NCBI GenBank assembly: GCA_030374735.1 | Contig: JASCIV010000163.1 | Span: forward strand, 1 to 35,961 | DNA: 35,961 bases | Origin: Gracilaria caudata | Taxonomy: Eukaryota; Rhodophyta; Florideophyceae; Gracilariales; Gracilariaceae | Direction of reading: 5' to 3' | Part shown: piece after piece, positions 20,475-29,936 of the stretch | How positions within the stretch are numbered: position 1 is the first letter of the stretch | Layout of the letters: every line of letters begins with the position of its first letter | Notes under the pieces: generated by a model | Databases searched by the model: none | Seen by the model: only the letters and a program-made list of their open reading frames with translations | What the model was told of the DNA's origin: nothing | Translations under genes and position numbers: made by a program

Positions 20475-22181
20475 TTATTCTTTGTCGTGATAAAAGGCAA
20501 AGCAATTTACGTGGAAACCCTGCTTGCACTCACTGCAAGAGTGCATCGTGTATTTGCCCCGACCAATTGGCGCGATAAGATTGCAGAGAGCGCAATGTAC
20601 GCTTTTCCGTGCTTCCGTCTCCAACAATATGGGCGTTCTAGATGTATCTGATGTGTGGGAGGTCAAGGTGGGTACGGGCTGACTCGATGCGAGAATCGTT
20701 GATAGTGCAGTTCGTCCCTGTTTTTAGTCTACGTGTTCTGCAACACGCTGTCGAATTATTCTGTGCTTCATAGTCATTACATCGAATATAGTATCTTCTT
20801 TGTTGGAAAACGCATTCAGCAAGGCGTGCGCGTTGATTATGCTAGCGTCCAAGAAGAAGGTCAATAGACTCATGGTAACCCTTTTTTCTTTGCGCGAAGT
20901 GGCAGATGTTGATCGAAGTCGATCAAATTGGTCAACGCCATTCATGAATAATTTGTACACCACGATAACCGAAGGAGCTTGCAATATCGAGCAGTCCATT
21001 GACTCCTCTCCCATCCACCGTGGCAAAGGAGCCAATCCATGTACAAAACTAATGGCGTGATCGTCTGGCTTTGGAATTCGGGATCGAGGCGTTCCCGCCA
21101 GTCTTTTGTGTAAAATGTCCCGACTGACCGGTCTTTGAAGACCACAAAGCCTGCATTCTGTGCTACAGATATTGTCCCGTCCTGGACCGCACACCACTCC
21201 CCTCGTTTCGTAAGCTTCAGACTTTGAATTCTCTCCTTCAGAGCTGGTCTGTTGATTCCATCAACATTGATGCGTCGCACCGTACCTAGTAGTCGATATT
21301 CATCGTCACTCAGGCGTTCAAATTGACCAGCCAGAACATGAAGTGTGTAAAAATTATTGGTGACGATGAGTCTTCCTCTCTCAAGGGTCGGGTGCAATTT
21401 GCCTTGGTGCGCTACTTGTGCGCACCAAAGCACCGAAGAAGAAGATTTGACCATTAGATTTCCATCGATCTTGCGATCAACAGCCACACGGAGATCTCGG
21501 AAGACATTAGTATACCGCTCAACTGGAGTCTGACTGGTTTTGTTGCCGGACCCATTGTCTTCTAGGGTTGAAGATACGCGTGGGACCATCCGAAAATGGC
21601 ATTGAATCTGATTCCAAATTTCACGGGATTCGATTTCATGTACAACCGTGTTCTGGTTCTTCCTTGGCATCTTACGGTATTTTCGTCGAGTGTGCTCACT
21701 CCAACGGGCACAGCAAGAGATGAGCTATTCCGCACATACTGCTCTAATACCTGACGGCTGTGCCACAGAGGGTCTTGAAGTGCCATATCTTCTTCAGATA
21801 AGGGATAGAGACGTAATGCGGATCAGATACCCAGAAATGATTCTCGCCCCATGCCTTTCTTGAAAAACGATATGCCGAGTAGATCATTCGAAGACCAATA
21901 GTCTTTCAAATTGTTTAGCTTATATACTGATGTTGCTAATTCAAGCCCCAAGTAAGCCAACCACTCTCGTCCATTCTTATCTGCTTTGTACGTTTTCCCC
22001 GTCTCACTAACTCCGCACTGGTCCAGATATGAATACAGTTCAAGAACCAACTGTTCATAAATAGTAAAAGCAAGCCCAACCCTTTTTTATGTGCGTAAGA
22101 TCTTCGGATCAACGCTTCCTCCGACAAATGCAAGCCGCTGGATTGACGCCACTTTGCACAATATTCTTTACTTTTAGACAA
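20475..22181 (-). pseudogene. piggyBac transposase relic (DDE_Tnp_1_7)
   Basis: Reading down the minus strand, several frames together cover most of a piggyBac transposase. At 22050-21825 is the N-terminal helical part (GLELA...NLKDYWSS...LLGISFF). At 21786-21565 is the DExxxxxxGRT...KFG segment before the first catalytic Asp. At 21670-20944 are VTNNFYT, the GTVR block and the LTKRGEW strand. At 21197-20726 are the GVDQFD third catalytic Asp and the following helix with NAHALL. A stop at 20726-20724 separates this from the C-terminal cysteine-rich domain (20666-20475: CALC...CSECKQGFHVNCFAFYH). At the expected first Asp position the relic has Gly (IFGWSHAYL), and at the second it has Asn (TNNFYT for the usual DNFYT), so the DDD triad is lost. 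There is at least one frameshift between 21670 and 21000. Confidence 0.85.
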
Positions 22182-22780
22182 CCCTACCTCTTCTGAGACA
22201 CCCAGTGCGGCTACTTGGAACTCTTCGTCGTCGTCATTGTCTTGAAATTAATGGTTGACTCATGAAAATTGCACTCTAATGCGTTGCAGTTTGTTGCAGA
22301 AGGTTCATGTGTCGGCGAGATGTTGTTAAGTTCTGAAATACTAGCCATGGCGTAGGCAGCAATGATTCAGAACCAGAGCGTGTTCTATGGCTCAATGTCG
22401 AGAGTGCGTCAAAAATTTGGACGTGAAAGTGGGCGCGGCGCGGGCGTGGTGATCGAGAAAGAGACGGCCGTGGCCTCTGGGTTTGGCGATAATGTGAACA
22501 GTTTCGAAACTGTTGTGACATTTTTATGCATTCGGGTACCAACACGCGAGAAAGAAGAACAAAAAACGTTGGGCGTGCAGATTATGCAGGAGATTTTTTA
22601 TTTGCGATCTCATTGGTCAAAAGTCGTGATATAACTACAATAGTTATTGGTTTCATTTCAAACGGATTGAATTCGCAGCGACGCGAGTTCTGCGTATGCC
22701 TATTAGATAGACATAAGCAAATTGAAAATGTGTCATACTGAGAACGAACGCTTTTTGGGCTCAACTAATCATGTTCACCG

Positions 22781-22805
22781 CTTATGTCTAGCCCGCTAGA
22801 CATAA
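22781..22805. repeat. Right subterminal hairpin of the piggyBac element
   Basis: TTATGTCTAG (22782-22791) and CTAGACATAA (22796-22805) form a 10-bp stem with a 4-base loop. Outside it, CTTTTTGGG (22751-22759) can pair with CCCAAAAGG (22815-22823) at the very terminus, so the right end can fold into a larger nested structure. Confidence 0.75.
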
Positions 22806-22828
22806 ACGGCTCGTCCCAAAAGGGTTAA

Positions 22829-23231
22829 GCAGTGGTCATGTCAAAAGCTGTTTTGTGTTCAAGACGTTGAACAAAAACAAATAAATTAAATCTTTACCAG
22901 TCAATAGAACCAATCAAACTCTACCAATTATATCCTCAACGGCCTCTCGAGTCTTGCTGGAACCATCGCGCAAACCAAACTTTGCAATTTTTGCTTTCGG
23001 TGGCTTCGAAAATTGGACTCTATCAGCAACAAGTCATTGTGGAAGAGATCAAAACCTTCATAAAAAGCTCCTTAAACCATAGAGCTCTTGCTTGAGCTCT
23101 ATGTCGTTCAAATTTCTCTTTGCGATCCGCGTTTTCACCCGTATGCTGTTTTTCGGCTTCTAACTCGGCTTCCTTAGCCTCCTTTTACTCAATACTGCCT
23201 TTCTTTTCAACATCCTAAGCTTTCGTCAACC
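22829..23231 (-). pseudogene. Coiled-coil fragment, possible tail of the DDE_1 transposase relic
   Basis: On the minus strand, from 23231 down to about 23060, one frame reads as a charged helix with two stops near its start (KEAKEAELEAEKQ, then RKEKFERHRAQARALW). Many DDE_1 (pogo/CENP-B-like) transposases end in such a Lys/Glu/Arg-rich helix. The Harbinger element now separates this segment from the DDE_1 relic at 27063. A perfect 10-bp hairpin sits inside it (23078-23103). Assignment rests on position and composition only. Confidence 0.35.
23078..23103. repeat. 10-bp hairpin with 6-nt loop
   Basis: CATAGAGCTC and GAGCTCTATG are exact reverse complements around TTGCTT. On the minus strand this lies within the charged coiled-coil fragment, so it may be coding sequence palindromic by chance. 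Confidence 0.55.
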
Positions 23232-23234
23232 TAA

Positions 23235-23269
23235 GAGCATCTTTACCAGTTGCAAAAAATCAAATCCAA
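23235..23269 (+). repeat. Harbinger left terminal inverted repeat
   Basis: These 35 bp match the reverse complement of 27025-27059 with seven differences, all but one of which leave A or T on this left copy. They directly abut the TAA target site. Confidence 0.8.
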
Positions 23270-23592
23270 TACAAATTTCAAATTGGAAAGGCATTTGACG
23301 CTGCCACCACTACCGATTCCAATTAAAATTTAGACTTTTTCGAATCCAACCGACCTCTCCATGATCCAAATCATGTCTCTTTGGATTGGGGTCCATTCCA
23401 AGCGCCTGCAAAGCTGGGGAGGTAGCAATTCACAATGTCCCTCTTTTGGCGCCAAAGCTAACCGAAACGCTTTCCTCGGGAGCCATGCAGCCCTGGCAAA
23501 GGTGATCTTCTACACGATCGACCTCGCAAGTAAAAGCACCTCCATAGATCTCCCTAGTTCCGCAACATTATCAGTCTCGTGACTTCTGAACA

Positions 23593-24634
23593 ATGGGGGC
23601 CGAAAAAGCGTGGTCCGCCCTGGAGAACCTACTTGCCTGCAAGTCCTTCGCGCAGACCTCTGAAGATGCCATCAATGGTAATGGTCAAACTGTTGCCCGC
23701 TTTCAGGCCAAAATTGAAAAACAGTTCCTCCATCTGGTGCAGAAGAAAGCACTATGGACCAGAAAAAAAAGTCCAGAAGCACAGGGGAAGTTCCATTTTT
23801 CAGCGTTACAAGTGCATTAAGAACATATGCCTTGTCTCTGAAAATCATATTCAACAGGTTCACAGCCTTTCATTGACCGGCAATTCCAGTAATGGAGACA
23901 TTCTACACCTTTCCACTGCATACTACAATAACGTTGTGAACGGGAAGAACGTTTACAAGTTTATTGGATTCGAAAAGGAAAACTGCGGACCTCCGTTTCA
24001 ATTTATGAATTGTTATTCTTGGCTACCGACCACTCACCTTTGAAATGCGATGAACAGAAGCATCGATACGAAAAACAGATTTGAGAAGGAAGAGGACAAT
24101 CTTGAGGTCTGTCCAATTGGAATGTCCTCAAATGATGAGAAAAATAGGGAAATTACTGCGGATGTTAACCACGGTGAGCCCATCCGTGTAGCGGATGAAA
24201 TCAATAGTACAGTTCATCCGAGGATGCAGGGAACTTTATGATCTGTTCGCCCGCAAGGAGCAAAAAAAGCTAAGGCTAACGCAGAAATTATCAGAGCAAT
24301 GAAGCGAAATGCGGAGAATATTGATGGACTTGTCCAGGAATCTGCGAATCGTGACAAACTCTTTGAAAGCTACGTAAATCTACAAAAAGAGAAGAACAAC
24401 CATTTACTATTCAGTATGGAGGGCACGAGCAGTGCAATGCGTGAGAAGTACTTGTGTTTTATGAAAGAGAAAGCACTCGCTGAACTACAGCAAGGCATGG
24501 AAAATGCAGGCTCTTCTGCCAGAGTTCTGTACAAATTGAATGCTGCCCAGAGATCTTTGGACTCAGACGAAGGGCAGGAGTGTTTTCCAGAAATCGGTGA
24601 GGGCCCTCGTAGTCTGTGCGGTTCGGATCCCTAG
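23593..24634 (+). pseudogene. Harbinger ORF1 relic (Myb/SANT-like with NAM-type C-terminus)
   Basis: The companion DNA-binding protein of PIF/Harbinger elements is visible in two frames. The frame from ATG 23593 gives the start of the helical domain (SALENLLACKSFAQTSEDA...GNGQTVARFQAKIEKQF). A second frame from about 23790 gives RYKCIKN...NIQQV-like text, then DILHLSTAYY...NGKNVYKF and FQFMNCYSWL, which correspond to the DI..A...Y and FxFxxCWxxL blocks of plant NAM-associated proteins. After stops at about 24041 and 24239 the same frame shows RPQGAKKAKANAE, the RPxGxKxAK signature of that family's C-terminal region. A Lys/Glu-rich helix follows, ending at 24634. One frameshift and at least two stops make it non-functional. 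Confidence 0.7.
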
Positions 24635-25008
24635 ATCGCGGACGATTTGGCGATGGGTTCTCGCCAAACAGAGGCGAACAGTGTACCTGGGTCATCCAGT
24701 ACTATGCGTTCCATACTGGATTGTGCCGAGCTTCACTCTTCTCCCAAACCATCTAACTCTGATGTGTCTCAAATGAGTGTTACTCCCTTGCTTTCAGGCT
24801 ATGTCCGCCTCACACTGTGTCCCTTATAGCTCTATATATGCCCAACGAGAGCGTTTTGCACCCGCTCGTGATCAGCACTAGACTCTGCTTCGAGCTCGCT
24901 AGTTGTATTACTTGGATTCCAAGTTGATTCCATCCAATCCAGAACAAAAAGTTCATTAAAATTTTCTCTCATGTTGTCATCTACAAGCCCGCCTATGTTC
25001 TTTGTCTC

Positions 25009-26156
25009 CTATCCTTCCCTCCGTTCTTCAACAACCATATAATGAATAATGACGCAAGCCTGCACAATTATTGTTAGATTCCATTCAAAACACATCCTTG
25101 CTTGGTTCTCAAGGATATGAAAACGCTTTAATAGAACCCCCACACTCGTTCAATACACTTCCGTACCCCCTCCTGAAACCTTCGAAAAAACTTGGCCTTT
25201 GCATTTGAGCCGCTCTCTAGAGATTGAATACATATCCTCTAGTCCGGATAGATACCATCAGAAAGATAATAAACCCATGTGAACTCTTCGCCCCCCAGCT
25301 TGTAGCGTACATGGCAAGGAGGAAAAGTCCCATTACAAATGCTAGTAAAATGAGGACTTATCGAAAGAATATTGAGGTCGTTTAGCATACCGGGGAGACC
25401 AAAGAAGCAATGCCATATTCTAAGATTGAGGTCCGAAAGCACTTCCATTCTGATCTCTGGCACTTTTCCTTTGCCGATCATAATCCCCTGCAACGCTTTG
25501 GGGCAATTTTCCCATTCCCACCCAGAACAATCTACCGCCCCTACGCTTCCTGGAAACCCAACTGCTGCAAACTCCCTCTCGATTTTCTTCAAGTCCTCCA
25601 CGGTTGGTGGCGACAGATACTCCCTTCCAAAACATTCCACAACTGATCTACACATTTCCAACAACGATCGAAGTGCTGTACCTTCGCCGATTCGCACTTA
25701 CTCATCCGTTGCATCTGCAGCTACACCATAACATATCTGGCGCAGCTCTGATACCACTTTCTGTAAGGGAAAAATGCAAAACGAACCTGTGCAGTTCGGT
25801 CTCGATCCCGAACAAAAGTATGAGTTGTTCGTTACAACATGGACAAACAACCTATCGACTGTAGTTCGAGGCATTCGGAAGCTTCTCTCAAAATCTGTCT
25901 CAAAATAAACAGGGCCACATTGATTTGATCCACAATTACGCTCTTCGCCGTTTGGCCAAAATTAATCTAGCCTTGTTCTGGTGTGTCCCATCTGAAATTC
26001 CCATTCTATGTTTGGTGCCCTTCCTGGCCTCGACCCTCCCCTGCGATTTCAGCACGTTTCCATGACAGCCTTGCATTGCAGGGCATTCCAAAAGGCTATC
26101 TCGAATTCCTCCTCTCCATTCAAAACCATTTCTAATACATACGAAATTTCATCCAT
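25009..26156 (-). pseudogene. PIF/Harbinger transposase relic (Plant_tran type)
   Basis: From ATG 26156 to about 25140, a single minus-strand frame encodes almost a whole Harbinger transposase, about 380 codons including the end. In order: GGSRPGRAPNI and EFQMGH near the N-terminus, RSFRMPRTTVDRL, YGVAADATDE followed by VRIGEGTAL, FGREYLSPPT, GFPGSVGAVDCSGWEWENCP with the first catalytic Asp at codon 25532-25530, LRIWHCFFGLPGMLNDLNIL with the second Asp, YLSDGIYP, and RKCIERVWG with the catalytic Glu region. Four stops interrupt it: TGA at 26051-26049, TAA at 25964-25962, TAA at 25700-25698 and TAG at 25241-25239. The frame then shifts in the C5 run at 25137-25141, and the last part (NLTIIVQACVIIHYMVVEE) continues in the next frame to a TAG near 25009. 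Confidence 0.9.
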
Positions 26157-27024
26157 GGCTCCCAACGAATGTAGCAATGGACACAGATTTTGTAGTGATT
26201 ATTGCCCGGAAATACAGATTGTAATACCAGCTAAGAAATAATGATGCACAGAACTGCGCCAACGCTTCCCACTGCTGTGCACTTCTCGACTGAACCCTGC
26301 CCCGACGTTGGCCACTGGTTTTCACGCTTTTATCTGTTTAACTGAACCGAAGTTCTCTGCTGTTCATGTCTCAAATTGTAGTACGAGTTCAGGTTAGCAC
26401 AGCGTCCCAGTAAAGTCCGTAAATTGTTATGCCCCGACAAGGAAAAGAAGGGCCCAACACAGAAATGCAGCGTATATCTCGCAAAAAATGCGTTGGAGAA
26501 TCGAATCGGCTTGGTGTTGCTGCATTACACAACCAAGCGATCCAGTGGGAGAGAGACACTCATTTAAGCGCTTTGCATTCCACCTGGACTACGCGGTAGT
26601 GCAGCGATTCAGTGGTTACAATGACAAAGGAGATTCGTCAAAGTTCTCGTTGGGAGTTCTCGCGCCAATGGTGCGCACACAGTTTGAAGCACTGCCCGTC
26701 CAGTTCAGTTGCTCAAAGCAATAGCTCTTGACAGTCCCAAGGAAACAACCTCTGTTTCTCCGACGAATGTGGTGATAGCACCGCCAAAAGCTCAGTATGC
26801 TTTTGGTCACAAGCCTGTCTTGACAGTTGAAAAGGCGTCGTAGGTGAAGCGAGACGCTTCGTCTCATGCCAAGTGTGGCTTTTGGAGGCTCTGCCGGCGG
26901 AAGCTTCCGCTGCTGGTGGCTGGAAGCCTGCTCCAATCTAAATTTTTGGATTGGATGTGGGTCCAATTTTTTATTTTCGATAGACAGCCAATGAAATTTC
27001 ACAGATGATGGTTTATTTTAGGCG

Positions 27025-27059
27025 TTGGACTGGATTTTCCCCAACTGGTGGAGATGCTC
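27025..27059 (-). repeat. Harbinger right terminal inverted repeat
   Basis: This is the inverted partner of 23235-23269, ending directly at the TAA duplication (27060-27062). Confidence 0.8.
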
Positions 27060-27062
27060 TAA

Positions 27063-28060
27063 TGCTTCATTGCCCTTAATCAGAGTAACATGTTTAGTGT
27101 CCAGGAATCCTGTCGAAGTGACCTCTACATCTCCTAAAATTCCCCTTGCGGTCAACTGACGGCGTAATTCGAGCATTCCAACTATCTCTTCAACCCATGT
27201 CTTGCCAGCTGTATGGACGCGCTTGGGAAAAGCTCTGTACTCATCCAACAAATTAATTCCTGCTTTAAGAAATCCGGAGCTAATGTTACCATGCATGGAT
27301 CAACGCATTCCTCAAATGTGGGGTAATCACCTTGTACACATCAAGTTCATCTAACTTCCGGTCCACCCCCAACCCCTTTCGCAACTTCTTGAACCAGACT
27401 TCACCATCACGCTCTGAAGGTCAGGAGCACCTTTAAGTCTAAGTGATGGGTCGTTTCGCTTGTGTGAGTGGGTAAACTGTATGCAATAACTTTGTTCTCA
27501 CGAAAAAGCTTAAGAAGGATAAATGTGAACGGTACCCATTGTAGACAATAGCACCTTGCACTCATTCTTCCGCAGATCTGCTGTGTCTTTAATCAACCAG
27601 CGTGCCTATGTCAAGAAGTTCTTCAAGTCAACAGAAGCTACTTTTTCCTTAGTCGTTATCAAGGCCTGTCGCGGCAAACAATCCGCAATCGACTCATATA
27701 CCTCCATTTCTGTCAGTTTGCGACGTATTGCTGGAGTGCACAGATTTTTTACTTGCAGCACAAATAATGGACGCCCAAGATCTCCCTTACCACGCACTGA
27801 ATGTATCATTGTGATACGGCTAACGTTCTTGAGAGGGGCATTGCACTTGAGTAATTTCTGACTTCTTCTTGCGTGCGCTCCGGTCCTCGACGGCTTCCTG
27901 TCTCGTCTGCGTTGATGATTCTTTTTCCGTCGATGTCGTGGGTTTCAGAGAGACATTAAATCTTCCAGAAATGGGACACGAAAGCCTTAGCTTTTTTAGA
28001 TCTGTACCTCACCGCATTCTGCCCCTGTGGACGGGAAAACGATGTCAGATCGGAGTGCCT
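27063..28060 (-). pseudogene. DDE_1 (pogo/CENP-B-like) transposase relic
   Basis: Reading down the minus strand, several frames together match the DDE superfamily endonuclease of the pogo/Tigger/CENP-B type. They show RYRSKKAKAF and DIDGKRIINADETG, with the first catalytic Asp motif NADETG at 27916-27896. Next come NVSRITMIHSV...GRPLFVLQVK, CLPRQALITTKEKVASVDLKNF and WLIKDTADLRKN. VLLSTMGTVHI follows near 27540, where the second Asp of the usual LLxxDxxxxH is Met. Then come LPTHTSETTHHLDLK near 27450 and SGFLKAGINLLDEY near 27270. At least two frameshifts and several stops occur. The relic is cut off at 27062 by the Harbinger element. Its likely continuation lies on the other side, at 23231 downwards. 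Confidence 0.75.
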
Positions 28061-29936
28061 CTTCTCAAATTCTCTAAAGCACCTGACGCCCGGTCTACCA
28101 TTTTCGAGATAGAGCCGAGCTCATCGCCACGCTAGAAAGCGCTTCACCTCTTTCTCAGGACGTCCATGAGGTCACTCCAGTTCAACTGTCAACCGGGTCT
28201 TGCATAATGACGACCCGCATTTCTTCCTCCATTGTCAGAGACGTTGAGATTGTACTCGCTCTTTTCGTTTTACCTTGGTGCGTGTAACGGGACCATATTG
28301 TGCTTGGAGCTACACATACTCTTCTTACCGCGCGAAGAAAGGAATATCAAAGATAAATAAAGGCTATTCTGCGATTTTATTGTAGTCTTCTCCAATCCCT
28401 CGTTCTCTGGCGTCTGCAGCAAGAACCAAGTTTCCAGCTCCAAGTGGGACTCATCCAAGGACACGGATCATCTTAATGGACGTCAGTGCCGGTGAACGTT
28501 CTCGGCTGAGATGCGTCGAAGTCAGTTCAGGCTACAGCTGTCGTGGTGAAAAACGTGGGTCTGAGAGTTCTCAAAGCATCGACAAAACTTAGGGTGGCGC
28601 TGACGGCGTGCTAATGCATTTCGTTGTACGATGTTAATTTTGCACTGTTTGTCTGGTTTTGATGTCGACGTTCTGGTCGTTTGGGACTGCGATTGGCTAA
28701 TCTTTACATACGAGATTGTCACTCAAAACTCCGGTTGTCTCCCACATTCAACAAATCTTGCCGAAGATTTGTTGGGCTTCGTATCTCTCACAGTTCTTGG
28801 CGAGGCAACTTGACTGCAACTTCTGCAGAGGGTAGCGATTATCGTGATTCACTTTGTCAAGAAGACTAATCATTGATAGTTTGACAACGAGAAATGATGG
28901 GGCGCCGTGTTTTGTACGAGACGTGCACGGATTGGTAATGATGTTCTCGTAAGTTTGATTTTTTGTGATCGCTTTTGTTCGAGTTTGCACGGTGTTGCGA
29001 TTTGTGATGGTGGCCATGTAGTGAGTTTCTTGGCCTCTGAAGGTTTGTCTTTCGCATCAAATTGATGAGTCTCAGTGTGTACGAATTTGGGAAGTATGTC
29101 TTTCGAATTCCTAAACTTTGGGCACGACATCATCCATGTCATGAAACCTTAGGTACTCTTAAATAAGTTGTCATAAACCTAATATTTTCGTTTGTGTCAA
29201 TGCATGGGCATGCGTTTAACGTTCAGGCACCCCTCAGTACCATCGCAGCGGGTACAGAGCACTAGCAAAAGGCATGGTAAATTGGTGACATAACAAATAA
29301 AGACAACACAACAGACAGATGGGTAGGGCCACCTTATCAGAACAATATATGCAGACACAGAAGAAAAGGGCAGATACGTTCAATAATATATATTGTGTAA
29401 CAATCCGAAACTAAAAGAACCACTCGTGCTCTAAGCAGTTGTGTTGTTATTCTTTCTAGATTTCGCAATATGAAGGCATCTTTGATGATGCCCTTGTCCG
29501 TTAACCTCAAGAAAACGTATACTGCAAATCGTGTGAGCAGTATGCCTTTCCGTAGACTTCGCAAAACGCAAAACTCGCGGATGTTTACGGCAGCCCGATG
29601 AGGTTGCAGCTGACGCTGACTCTGCAAGGCAAAGTCGCAGACGTGGCAGCGCTTGAGAGTTAGCTTCCAGGGAGGGTGATTGACGGAACACGCTTTCCTC
29701 TGAGTCGCTCCGCGAACGACGTAACGCTCATGACACGCGTCAGGACGCTCAAATGCTGACTTCTTTATCTGCAGGACGGGATGCGGGACTTCTTCCAAAC
29801 GCTATTCCGGATTGACTACAGAAGAATATTCGCTTGATTAGAGAATAGACTTTGGCACATTGTGCGAGGGAGACAAAAGTCAGTAATCACACAAAATACC
29901 AAAATATAAGTAGTAGATAACTTTTACTTGAACGAT
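28061..29936. other. No gene recognised
   Basis: About 1.9 kb without a defensible gene. An 11-bp perfect hairpin lies at 28749-28774. A minus-strand frame at 29337-29798 holds a single CxxC...H segment that is too weak to call a zinc finger. Confidence 0.4.
28749..28774. repeat. 11-bp perfect hairpin, 4-nt loop
   Basis: CAACAAATCTT and AAGATTTGTTG flank a GCCG loop. No gene context is evident. Confidence 0.6.

Larger units (their letters stand above)
19532..22828. mobile_element. piggyBac-type DNA transposon with TTAA target duplication
   Basis: TTAA at 19532-19535 and at 22825-22828 bound a 3,289-bp element (19536-22824). Its termini read inward CTTTTTTGGGAC on the left and CCCTTTTGGGAC on the right, matching at 10 of 12 positions. 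About 20 bp inside each end is a TATGTCTA...TAGACATA palindrome (19556-19581 and 22781-22805). TTAA duplication with a CCC-type inverted end is the hallmark of piggyBac. The element contains a decayed piggyBac transposase on the minus strand and a different ORF on the plus strand. Confidence 0.88.
23232..27062. mobile_element. PIF/Harbinger DNA transposon with TAA target duplication
   Basis: TAA at 23232-23234 and TAA at 27060-27062 flank a 3,825-bp element (23235-27059). The ends read inward GAGCATCTTTACCAGTTG on the left and GAGCATCTCCACCAGTTG on the right. Over the first 35 bp they match at 28 positions. A 3-bp TAA/TTA duplication and GAGCATCTCC-type termini are typical of PIF/Harbinger elements. 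Inside are the two standard genes as relics: the Myb/NAM-like ORF1 (plus) and the transposase (minus), arranged convergently. Confidence 0.88.

Noticed and set aside
78..29240. Shared 15-mer GGCACCCCTCAGTAC at 78-92 and 29226-29240
   Set aside because: No extension on either side. A single 15-bp match is expected by chance at this window size.
29337..29798. C2H2 zinc-finger-like segment on the minus strand
   Set aside because: Only CxxC and one His are present. The second His and the usual hydrophobic spacing are missing.
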